Assembly (NCBI GenBank): GCA_003164415.1
Contig: PLTK01000090.1
Coordinates: forward strand, 1-9,800
Source of the DNA: Methanobacterium sp.
GTDB taxonomy: Archaea; Methanobacteriota; Methanobacteria; Methanobacteriales; Methanobacteriaceae
DNA: 9,800 nt
Reading direction: 5' to 3'
Under the pieces are notes generated by a model, which worked only from the letters and a program-made list of their open reading frames with translations, ran no database searches and was not told the DNA's origin. Position numbers and translations under genes: made by a program. Below, piece after piece: positions 1 to 6,269 of this stretch (its first letter is position 1; every line of letters starts with the position of its first letter).

Positions 1-26
1 AAAATTTATGAGACTACCTCAAAATG

Positions 27-33
27 AAAAAAA
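27..33 (-). terminator. Oligo-T tract downstream of nitroreductase
   Basis: Read on the minus strand, a run of seven T lies about 40 nt past the nitroreductase stop codon. Archaeal RNA polymerase commonly terminates at such T runs. Between the stop and the run is a 14-bp perfect palindrome, CTATTTTAAAATAG, at 57-70. It has no loop and is very AT-rich, so its role is doubtful. Confidence 0.35.
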
Positions 34-73
34 GATATGTGATTTTCAGATATTATCTATTTTAAAATAGTTT

Positions 74-583
74 TTACCATTTTTCATAGAGAACAATATC
101 CTCTAAATTCTTTCTTTGTTTAGTTCTAGGTGTTTCATTTGAATAACCTAAAGGAGTAAATACTAAAGGCAAAACATTTTCGGGTACATTTAATACTTCT
201 CTTGCAGCTTCAAGGTCGAATTTTCCTATCCAACATGTTCCCAATCCCAATTCAGTTGCTGCTAAGATTAAATGATCCATAGCAATGGTTGTATCTACTT
301 CAGCATAATTTTTACCGTCATCACGTGTCCATCCATCATCTAGTAGTGTACACGCACAGATAACGATTGGAGCGTCAACAAAAAATTTCCTATCGTATAT
401 ACGTTTTAAATTTTCTTCGTTACCACGTGTTTTTAAAACTATTAACTTAAATGGTTGAAAATTATGGGCTGTGGGAGCTAAACGTGCTGCATCAAGCACT
501 TTATTTAATTTTTCTTCTTCAACAGGTTTAGATTGATAATTACGTACACTATATCTTTTTTGGATCAGATCTGCAAATTCCAT
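74..583 (-). CDS. Nitroreductase family protein (FMN-dependent)
   Basis: This 169-residue protein belongs to the nitroreductase superfamily, whose members bind FMN and reduce nitro, quinone or other acceptors with NAD(P)H, usually as cytoplasmic dimers. Visible marks are the N-terminal RYSVRNY segment (Arg10, Ser12 and Arg14 are the usual FMN-phosphate contacts), the APTAHNFQPF loop at 36-45, the ELGLGTCWIG segment at 111-120 and the LGYSNETPRTKQR tail at 145-157. The length is normal for the short subgroup common in methanogens and clostridia, some of which carry a ferredoxin domain that is absent here. The ATG start is supported by GAGGTG five bases upstream. It is a single gene with its own TATA box, transcribed away from a 520-bp gap. 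The physiological substrate cannot be told from sequence. Confidence 0.93.
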   Translation of the reverse strand: MEFADLIQKRYSVRNYQSKPVEEEKLNKVLDAARLAPTAHNFQPFKLIVLKTRGNEENLKRIYDRKFFVDAPIVICACTLLDDGWTRDDGKNYAEVDTTIAMDHLILAATELGLGTCWIGKFDLEAAREVLNVPENVLPLVFTPLGYSNETPRTKQRKNLEDIVLYEKW

Positions 584-620
584 TTTTCCACCTCTAGGTT
601 TTTTAACTGTTAGTATAATT

Positions 621-643
621 ATCCGGATTATATCCCTTATAAA
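621..643 (-). promoter_or_regulatory. TATA box and possible operator of the nitroreductase gene
   Basis: On the minus strand TTTATAAG (636-643) is preceded by TCCAAA, which fits an archaeal BRE plus TATA box. Transcription would begin near 612-616, leaving a leader of about 30 nt that contains the GAGGTG ribosome site. A perfect 8-bp palindrome, ATCCGGAT, at 621-628 falls between the TATA box and this predicted start, where a repressor would block initiation. The palindrome is the only GC-rich spot in this stretch. Its operator role is inference. Confidence 0.5.
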
Positions 644-696
644 TTTGGAAAATTAACCATATAAAAATAAATAAAAAATATGTTTTCTTTTTTAAA

Positions 697-831
697 CTAA
701 AAATATTTTAATATGAGTAAAAAATCGAAATAACTATCTAAATTTATGATCATATAGTCTAATAGTACACTTTGCACTACATGTGAATGATTCGATTCAT
801 CTTTAAAATTTAATGGAGTATAATAATTCAT
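697..831 (-). CDS. Possible 44-residue small protein (doubtful)
   Basis: A minus-strand frame runs from ATG at 831 to TAG at 697-699 and stays open about ten codons further upstream of the ATG. The peptide begins MNYYTPLNFKDESNHSH and ends in a hydrophobic stretch, DYMIINLDSYFDFLLILKYF. In DNA this AT-rich a 44-codon frame is uncommon but not improbable by chance. The GGTGA upstream sits only one base from the ATG, which is too close for normal use. I do not recognise it. It may be a small gene, a relic or noise. Confidence 0.2.
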   Translation of the reverse strand: MNYYTPLNFKDESNHSHVVQSVLLDYMIINLDSYFDFLLILKYF

Positions 832-912
832 TTCACCATTTAAATAATGGTTCTTCTTAATTTAGTATTAATCTGCTTAATTGTCGAAGTTAAAATAAAT
901 CAACAATTAAAA

Positions 913-947
913 ATTGTAAACAACCAAATTCATTTAATGTTTACAAT
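913..947 (-). terminator. Hairpin with T tract, or operator-like dyad
   Basis: ATTGTAAACA at 913-922 and TGTTTACAAT at 938-947 are perfect inverted repeats with a 15-nt loop. On the minus strand the stem is followed at once by five T, so it resembles a terminator. It lies about 160 nt beyond the end of the helix-turn-helix gene, after two plain oligo-T tracts. A second small dyad, ACAATT-AAA-AATTGT at 903-917, overlaps it and repeats the ATTGT core, which would also suit a protein-binding site. Confidence 0.35.
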
Positions 948-964
948 AATTATCCCTAATAATT

Positions 965-1036
965 AAAAAAAAATATATTTAAAATTAAATATTAAGATCT
1001 AAATTATCTAATAATCAAGTCATATCATAAAAAAAA
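965..1036 (-). terminator. Oligo-T terminators of the metG operon
   Basis: On the minus strand a run of eight T at 1029-1036 follows the last gene of the operon by about 70 nt, and a run of nine T comes at 965-973. Runs of this kind are the usual intrinsic termination signal in archaea. No strong stem is attached, which is normal for archaeal terminators. Confidence 0.5.
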
Positions 1037-1103
1037 GGTACACTTTTTAGAATTAAATTATTTATTAATAATGGTAAGTTCATATCACAATTACCTAAGA
1101 TAA

Positions 1104-1568
1104 TTATATTTGTCGTTTAATAAGTAAATAAACTGTTCTAAGTGGTATTTTAAGATTTTCTGATATTCTTTTAGCAGGAACACCTTTATTGTACAATTTC
1201 TTAACTTCTTTAGCCTTTTCTTTGGTGTATTTAATTTTACGTCCACGTTTAAGACTTGAATTTTTAAGGTAGTAAACTGTTTTAATTGGCAGATTAAGTT
1301 TTACAGATATTGCCTTTGGACTTTCGCCCTTATCTAGTAAGGATTGTATCCTAGTTGCATCGTTTGGACTGTATTTTTTTGGTCTGCCCCTTCTATTAAC
1401 TGGTTCAATAACAATTCCAAGTTCTGTTAGGGCAGCCATATATTTTTTGGAGATCCTTGAGTAGATACTGACTGGACATGTTATCTTCTCCAAATTTGGG
1501 TTGCTGTCGAGTATTTCCATTATCTTACGTGATGATAGCTGTTCATTCACATACACTTCTAAAACCAA
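1104..1568 (-). CDS. Small DNA-binding protein with two tandem GRP-arm/helix-turn-helix units
   Basis: The 154-residue protein has an N-terminal part (about 1-57) followed by two copies of one unit. Unit 1 begins with RGRPKKY at 60-66 and carries a helix-turn-helix at about 70-102. Unit 2 begins with RGRKIKY at 108-114 and carries another at about 117-151. The second helices end KTVYYLK and RTVYLLIK. An Arg/Gly/Arg-rich arm before a helix-turn-helix is the layout of the Hin/resolvase DNA-binding domain, where the arm enters the minor groove, so two adjacent sites are probably bound. No recombinase catalytic domain is present. The N-terminal part faintly resembles the archaeal DUF1699 segment; this is a weak impression. 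The start is TTG at 1568, supported by AAGGGGCTGAT upstream. It follows the DUF530-like gene by 24 bp and is probably cotranscribed with metG. Target and role are unknown. Confidence 0.8.
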   Translation of the reverse strand: MVLEVYVNEQLSSRKIMEILDSNPNLEKITCPVSIYSRISKKYMAALTELGIVIEPVNRRGRPKKYSPNDATRIQSLLDKGESPKAISVKLNLPIKTVYYLKNSSLKRGRKIKYTKEKAKEVKKLYNKGVPAKRISENLKIPLRTVYLLIKRQI

Positions 1569-1592
1569 AAAAAATCAGCCCCTTAAAACTTT

Positions 1593-3164
1593 TTATCCCT
1601 TTATCATCTCTAGGAATTTTTTAGCCTTCTTGGTCTGGGGTTTTCCAAAGGTTTCAAATTTATTCCTTTCAAACTTAACATCTTTAGGATCAACCGAAAA
1701 AACATGTGCCGCAATATCGAGTGGGATATTACCAGTAGTATTTAAAAGCACAGCACCTGCAGCATTGGAATTTGTTTTAACATGAAGTCCCTTCATCTTA
1801 TTTTCCATTTCAAATTTCTTTGAGAGTAAATTTTTAATATCATAAATATATACAATATTTTCCTTCATATAATCCCTTAAAATATTAACAACATCTTGAT
1901 CAAAATCTTCAAATGCCTTGATCTGATTGATGTCAAGATTTGGACGAAGATTTGGAAATGGTCCAGAGTATTTACTCCTTCTATCGTAGGATGTTGATAG
2001 ATAACATTTCACAATATCCCACAGTATCATGATCCTCGGAACTTCAACAAAGAGTTGTCTTTTCAGTTGTTTCCTGGATTCTATGTCGGTTTTAAGATTA
2101 GAATTAAGCTTGCCCTGTTTGTCCATCAGGTTTTTCTTAGAAAGCATGTCGTGGATTAGTTCGTCTTGGATATGTTCCCGGTCATATACATCTTCAACCA
2201 TCTTTTTAGCCATTTGTTTAGCTTTTTGAATTGTTTCATCATATATCTTAAGTTTATCCAAATTGATGATGACGTCGTCTAGTATTTGACTAAAAACTCT
2301 CCTGGCCCTATTCTCAGCAAGTTTAACATATCCTATTGAAAGAGCTGTCTGTACATGTTTATCATTTATTATTGATGGTTTCTTCCTATGGAACTGCATG
2401 AATTCAATACGTGCATTTGAACCATGTTCCTGACGTATTTCCCGTTCATAGTTCATCTGATCCTTAGCATCAATATTAACCCGTTTCCTAACCCATCTTC
2501 CATCTTCAAAAACCTTAATTACAAGGGAAAGAGTGGTTACAACTCCCCTCTTTTCGTGTTTAAGTATTCTTACAATGGTTCTGAATGTTTCCCTTCCCAT
2601 TGGAGAAAGTTCGGACATTTTAACCATATACTCCCCTGATAGTGGGAGATATTTAATTATTTCAAGTCTGTAAACACCCTGTTGATTTACTTCAAGATTT
2701 ATATTGCTTGAACCACAGCTGCATTTACCGTCAACAAAGTTTGATAATTCGTGGCCAGTGAATTTACTGTTACAATCACCACAACTGAGAATAGCAAATT
2801 CTTCGAGATGACCTAATGCAATTTTATGGGAGGCTATAGCAGATTTAACTCGATCTAATATATTCTTTTTTGCAGCAGCATTCATTCGGAAGTACTGTGT
2901 ATGTTTATTAACATCGTACATGTCCTCAACTTTCATCTCAGATTTAGGTGTGCGTCCATATTTCATGAGGGATCTGTAGGGTGTTTTATAACCCTTAATT
3001 TCCATTGTGTCCCTTAACTCTGTCAGTTCCTCGAGATTATTTTTAAGGTACATATATATATCAATAAAGCTCTGGAAATCATTAATTTCCTCGGCCTTAA
3101 TCCAGTTATGTCTTATTCCGTCAAGGAATTTCTCTGCATTACCAATTAAAACTGATTCATTCAT
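1593..3164 (-). CDS. DUF530-like archaeal protein with a zinc ribbon
   Basis: This 523-residue soluble protein matches my recollection of the archaeal DUF530 family, whose function is not known. It contains one likely zinc ribbon, Cys128-x2-Cys131 followed 16 residues later by Cys148-x-Cys150. After it come a basic middle section with REIRQEHGSNARIEF at about 241-255 and a long charged helical stretch at about 300-375. No transmembrane segment or signal peptide is seen. The ATG overlaps the metG stop codon by ATGA and has GGTGA nine bases upstream inside metG, so translation of the two genes is probably coupled. The zinc ribbon, high charge and tie to a tRNA synthetase suggest a nucleic-acid or translation-linked role, but this is inference. 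Family assignment is from memory. Confidence 0.75.
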   Translation of the reverse strand: MNESVLIGNAEKFLDGIRHNWIKAEEINDFQSFIDIYMYLKNNLEELTELRDTMEIKGYKTPYRSLMKYGRTPKSEMKVEDMYDVNKHTQYFRMNAAAKKNILDRVKSAIASHKIALGHLEEFAILSCGDCNSKFTGHELSNFVDGKCSCGSSNINLEVNQQGVYRLEIIKYLPLSGEYMVKMSELSPMGRETFRTIVRILKHEKRGVVTTLSLVIKVFEDGRWVRKRVNIDAKDQMNYEREIRQEHGSNARIEFMQFHRKKPSIINDKHVQTALSIGYVKLAENRARRVFSQILDDVIINLDKLKIYDETIQKAKQMAKKMVEDVYDREHIQDELIHDMLSKKNLMDKQGKLNSNLKTDIESRKQLKRQLFVEVPRIMILWDIVKCYLSTSYDRRSKYSGPFPNLRPNLDINQIKAFEDFDQDVVNILRDYMKENIVYIYDIKNLLSKKFEMENKMKGLHVKTNSNAAGAVLLNTTGNIPLDIAAHVFSVDPKDVKFERNKFETFGKPQTKKAKKFLEMIKG

Positions 3165-5140
3165 TTTATATTTTCACCAATCTCAGCACCTTCAACAGTT
3201 AAAAGACTCATATTATCGTCTGTTGCCAGTAACATACCCTCAGATTTGATTCCAAAAAGCTTTGCAGGCGGTAAATTTACCAGAACAATAACTGTTTTAT
3301 TTAAAACTTCTTCTGGTGAGTACTTCTGTGCAACACCAGCAACTACCTGTATTTCCTTTTCACCAATATCTACCATGAGTTTTAGGAGGTTCTTTGATTT
3401 CTTCACGTTCTCTGCACCTATAATCTTCCCAACTCTGAGATCCATGGCAGCAAAATCATCTATTGATATTTCATCCTTCATAGTTTCTACTTCCTTTAAA
3501 TTTTCGTAAAGTTCTTCCTTTTCCTTGGTTATTATATCATCATCCACCTTGGTAAAGATGGGTTTAGCTTCTCTAATTAAATGACTGGCTGGAATAAATT
3601 CTGCTGCATCGTCCCATTTAATTTCACCATTTATATTTAATATTTTCAATATTTCCTGTGTTTTAACAGGCATGTAGGGTATGAGTATAACTGCCATTGT
3701 CTTTGAAAGTTGATTAGCGAGATAAAGACAGTTAGCAGTCACATTTTTATTAGTTTTAATTGTTTTCCAGGGTTCTTTATCGTTAAAATATTTGTTACCA
3801 TATTTAGCGAGTTTTATAATTTCAATTAAACCCTCTCTGAACTTGAATTTTTCTATGTAGTCTCCAACTTTTGCGGGTAATGCTTTTATTCTGGATTCAA
3901 ATTCTTTATCGTATCCATCAAACTCTGATGGTTCTGGTATTTGTCCTTCGAAGAAACGTGTGGTAAATGTAAAGGTTCTGTGAAGGAAGTTTCCAAGAAC
4001 ATCGGCCAGTTCATCGTTAACCCTTCGCTGGAAGTCTTCCCATGAAAAATCTGTATCCCTTGAAAGCGGGGCATTTGCAATAAGATAGTATCTGAGAGTG
4101 TCTGAATCAAATGACTCCAGGAAATCTGATGCCCATATAACCCAGTTTTTACTGGTTGACATTTTCCTGCCTTCAAGTGAAAGGTATTCCCCGGCTATTA
4201 TGGTGTAGGGTAGTTTGCATCCGTATGCCATTAGAAGGGCCGGCCAGAATATGCTGTGATGGTAAATTATATCCTTACCAATAAAATGTATGGCCTCATC
4301 ATTCCAGTAGTCTTCCCATGGTTTTCCAGTTTTTTCAGACCATTGTGCAGCTGAAGATATGTAGCCGAGGAATGCTTCTCCCCATACATATATTATCTTA
4401 CCCTCAGCACCTTCTAGAGGTACTGGTATCCCCCATTCCATATCCCTGGTTAGTATCCAATCCTTTAATCCTTCCTTTAACCATTGTAAGGCATAGTTTT
4501 TAACATTTGGTGGTAGCTTGTCATTGGACTCTATCCATTTTTGAAGATCATCTTGAAAGTGGCTTAGTTTGAAAAAATACTGTTTAGATTCTCTTATTTC
4601 AGGTGTTCCTTTACATATAAGGCATGTTGGTTCTATTAGTTGTGTTGGTTCCAGGTGTCTTCCGCATGCTTCGCAGTGATCACCCCTTGCTCCTTCACCA
4701 TTACAGTGGGGACATGTTCCCTCAACATATCTGTCAGGTAAGAATCTTGAGCATTCTACACAGTAGGGTTGTTTAATAATCTTTTCATATATAAACCCCT
4801 TTTCGTAGAGTTTTAAAAAGAAGTTCTGTGATATTTCATAATGTTTTGGATCGGTTGTTCTTGAGAAGTTGTCAAATGATATGCTGCATGAATCAAGATC
4901 ATTTTTGATCATTTCATAGTATCGGCCTGCAACTTCTTTAGCGGGCTTTCCTTCTTGTTCTGCTCGAACTGCGATGGGTGTTCCATGTTCATCTGATGCA
5001 CATACAAATAGTACATCGTTTCCTTTCATCCGGTTGTACCTTGCATATATATCTGCAGGTATGTAAGTAGATCTTAGATGCCCTAGATGACACGGACCAT
5101 TAGCATATGGAAGTGCAGATGTGATAAATACCTTACTCAA
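3161..5140 (-). CDS. metG: Methionyl-tRNA synthetase
   Basis: This cytoplasmic enzyme charges tRNA-Met with methionine using ATP. The 659-residue protein is a full-length class I synthetase. The HIGH-type signature is HLGH at 18-21 after SALPYANGPC, and the KMSKS-type signature is KMSTS at 326-330. The insertion has four zinc-knuckle pairs: Cys127/130, 143/146, 156/159 and 173/176. An anticodon-binding helical domain follows to about 500, and a fused C-terminal tRNA-binding OB-fold domain of the Trbp111/EMAPII kind begins at DDFAAMDLRVGKI (561-573). The segment at 251-260 is YVWGEAFLGY, whereas many bacterial enzymes have YVW-x-DAPIGY near the methionine pocket; this may be lineage-typical. 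The start is TTG at 5140 with AAGGAGG seven bases upstream, since no nearer ATG fits. It is the first gene of an operon with the DUF530-like and helix-turn-helix genes. Confidence 0.97.
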   Translation of the reverse strand: MSKVFITSALPYANGPCHLGHLRSTYIPADIYARYNRMKGNDVLFVCASDEHGTPIAVRAEQEGKPAKEVAGRYYEMIKNDLDSCSISFDNFSRTTDPKHYEISQNFFLKLYEKGFIYEKIIKQPYCVECSRFLPDRYVEGTCPHCNGEGARGDHCEACGRHLEPTQLIEPTCLICKGTPEIRESKQYFFKLSHFQDDLQKWIESNDKLPPNVKNYALQWLKEGLKDWILTRDMEWGIPVPLEGAEGKIIYVWGEAFLGYISSAAQWSEKTGKPWEDYWNDEAIHFIGKDIIYHHSIFWPALLMAYGCKLPYTIIAGEYLSLEGRKMSTSKNWVIWASDFLESFDSDTLRYYLIANAPLSRDTDFSWEDFQRRVNDELADVLGNFLHRTFTFTTRFFEGQIPEPSEFDGYDKEFESRIKALPAKVGDYIEKFKFREGLIEIIKLAKYGNKYFNDKEPWKTIKTNKNVTANCLYLANQLSKTMAVILIPYMPVKTQEILKILNINGEIKWDDAAEFIPASHLIREAKPIFTKVDDDIITKEKEELYENLKEVETMKDEISIDDFAAMDLRVGKIIGAENVKKSKNLLKLMVDIGEKEIQVVAGVAQKYSPEEVLNKTVIVLVNLPPAKLFGIKSEGMLLATDDNMSLLTVEGAEIGENIK

Positions 5141-5476
5141 TCTTATTCCTCCTTATATTAAAGAATTAAATGAATTAAAAGATGGATATAGAATGTTATC
5201 AACCTTTAAAGTTAAAATTTAAATAAGAATCATAGTCTAAGAATTATACCTTCTAATATATGAGATATATTCATTAAATAGTTTATAATATTCCCTATAT
5301 AAAATAGTTAAGATCATGATATGAAATTTGTTATTCCATAAAAATAAAAATTGTCATACTGCCACCATCATTAGTTTAATTTAATCAAATAATAGTTATG
5401 AATTTAATAGATCATAAACTTAAATTTCTTTGAATACCATAGGATAATAATCAAATATTATTGGAGTGAACAATTT
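5141..5476. other. Divergent intergenic region between metG and the small membrane-protein gene
   Basis: This 336-bp AT-rich region holds the minus-strand metG promoter with its long leader, and must hold the plus-strand promoter of the gene at 5477. For the latter the best TATA-like string is CTTAAATT at about 5420-5427, which is weak. Apart from the ATCATGAT palindrome and the CTTTAAAG palindrome near 5205 I see no structured element, and no coding frame worth listing. Confidence 0.5.
5297..5304 (-). promoter_or_regulatory. TATA box of the metG operon
   Basis: On the minus strand TTTATATA matches the archaeal TATA consensus exactly. Transcription would start near 5272-5278, giving a leader of roughly 135 nt before the TTG start of metG, long for an archaeal mRNA. 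An 8-bp palindrome, ATCATGAT (5313-5320), lies just upstream of the box. A weaker TATA-like string (TTATTTAAA, near 5215-5223) could give a shorter leader instead. Confidence 0.5.
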
Positions 5477-5836
5477 ATGAAAGAAAATCCACATGTTAAA
5501 CATCCTTATTCCATACTCAAACAATGTAGAAATGAAAGAAATAAGTTAATAATTTTGAACGATAATCTTCTTGAATGGATTGCGAATCATGTTTTAGGTT
5601 CAATAATATTTTTTGACATGGCAATAATTATACCATTATTAGCTATACCTGCTCCTGATTATATTAAAGCAATTGTAATAATATTATCAAGTAATTGGAT
5701 ACAGTTGTGGGCATTATTTGCATTACAACATACACAGAAGAAGGCAGATGAAGCACGTGAAGTTAAGGCAGATGCTGATCACGAAGCAATGACCCATATT
5801 GCGAACCAGCTGGATAAATTAATGGAAACAAGATAG
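5477..5836 (+). CDS. Small two-helix membrane protein with a conserved charged tail
   Basis: The 119-residue protein has a polar N-terminus, two predicted membrane helices at about 39-58 and 62-84, and a soluble C-terminal tail containing KADADHEAMTHIANQLDKL at 97-115. The pattern of a second helix ending in NWIQLWALFALQHTQ, followed by an acidic tail with an Ala-Asp-His-Glu core, recalls small membrane proteins in bacteria and archaea that are grouped near DUF1003 or the low-affinity iron permease family. I cannot assign the family firmly and no function follows from it. The ATG start is supported by GGAGTGA seven bases upstream. It is transcribed away from metG, and its downstream neighbour has a promoter of its own, so it is probably monocistronic. 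Asp99, Asp101, His102 and His107 would be candidate metal ligands, which is speculation. Confidence 0.8.
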   Translation: MKENPHVKHPYSILKQCRNERNKLIILNDNLLEWIANHVLGSIIFFDMAIIIPLLAIPAPDYIKAIVIILSSNWIQLWALFALQHTQKKADEAREVKADADHEAMTHIANQLDKLMETR

Positions 5837-5854
5837 GTTAACTTAATAAAAAAC

Positions 5855-5862
5855 TATAAATA
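5855..5862 (+). promoter_or_regulatory. Possible TATA box for the hidden small ORF
   Basis: TATAAATA preceded by AAAAAC is a fair archaeal promoter. Transcription would start near 5883-5886, about ten bases before the ATG at 5896 that opens the hidden basic ORF. Its position fits that ORF and nothing else nearby. Confidence 0.35.
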
Positions 5863-5895
5863 AACACATAATATAATTATTAAAAAAAATATGAG

Positions 5896-6059
5896 ATGAT
5901 AAAATCTCCACGGTTTACAATCCAAATCTAAAAAAACATTCATGGTATTATACGGGACCAAGCCCCTCATCAGAAGATTATAAAATGATGAAAGAATATC
6001 TAAATCAAAGATTTAAAAGAAAAAAGAAATTTAAAGACATAAAAGTTAAATTTTGTTAA
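5896..6059 (+). pseudogene. Small basic protein, interrupted near its start by an apparent one-base loss
   Basis: The frame that ends at TAA 6057-6059 is open back to a stop at 5892-5894 but has no ATG, GTG or TTG at its front. It reads VYNPNLKKHSWYYTGPSP then SSEDYKMMKEYLNQRFK and a Lys-rich end. An ATG at 5896 in the neighbouring frame gives MIKSPRF and then runs to a stop. Adding one T to the TTT at 5914-5916 joins them as MIKSPRFYNPN, about 53 residues in all. The protein-like composition, the suitably placed TATA box and the T8 run straight after it suggest a real small gene. It would be cytoplasmic and basic. Alternatives are initiation at a non-standard codon (ATC 5904 or GTT 5913) or a dead relic. 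I do not recognise the family. Confidence 0.45.
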
Positions 6060-6069
6060 ATTATTAATC

Positions 6070-6077
6070 TTTTTTTT
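6070..6077 (+). terminator. Oligo-T tract after the hidden small ORF
   Basis: Eight consecutive T lie 11 nt after the TAA at 6057-6059, a typical archaeal plus-strand termination signal. It supports transcription of the preceding small ORF. Confidence 0.45.
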
Positions 6078-6269
6078 ATACACAGTTGATGCTAGATGAA
6101 TTAACCGATGGTAAATAATTAAGCTAGTTTATCTTCTATATTTGAAAAAAAATGGAGAATGGTACTTAATCATTCTACTTTTTGCTTAGTCTTTTAAAGC
6201 CAATTATTTAATAAAGCATTAAAATTATTTTTATTAAGGTATAATGAATTTTCGTAGATATAAAAAAAA
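6078..6269. other. Intergenic region upstream of the flavodoxin-fold gene
   Basis: No gene is visible in this AT-rich 190 bp. TATA-like strings occur at about 6203-6212 (ATTATTTAAT) and 6240-6246 (TATAATG); the choice between them decides whether the next mRNA has a leader. A near copy of the next gene's start region, A8-TGGAGAATG, occurs at 6145-6161, against A9-TGGAGGATG at 6262-6279. Confidence 0.4.

Larger units (their letters stand above)
584..1103. other. 520-bp AT-rich intergenic region
   Basis: This gap separates the end of the metG operon from the nitroreductase gene. It contains two oligo-T tracts and a hairpin on the minus strand, the nitroreductase promoter, and one doubtful tiny ORF, each listed separately. 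There is also a loose pair of direct repeats, AAGTCATATCATAA near 1016 and AAGTTCATATCACAA near 1076, probably by chance in such biased DNA. I see no tRNA, CRISPR or mobile-element feature here. Confidence 0.6.

Noticed and set aside
3007..3509. Plus-strand frames of 80 and 87 codons over the metG/DUF530 junction
   Set aside because: They are antisense to two well-supported genes, lack suitable ribosome sites and have no protein-like composition.
3886..4176. Minus-strand 96-codon frame inside metG
   Set aside because: It is an alternative frame of the intact metG coding sequence and carries none of its motifs.
6086..6118. Short frame reading LMLDELTDGK before a stop
   Set aside because: Only about 15 codons are open, too little to separate from chance.
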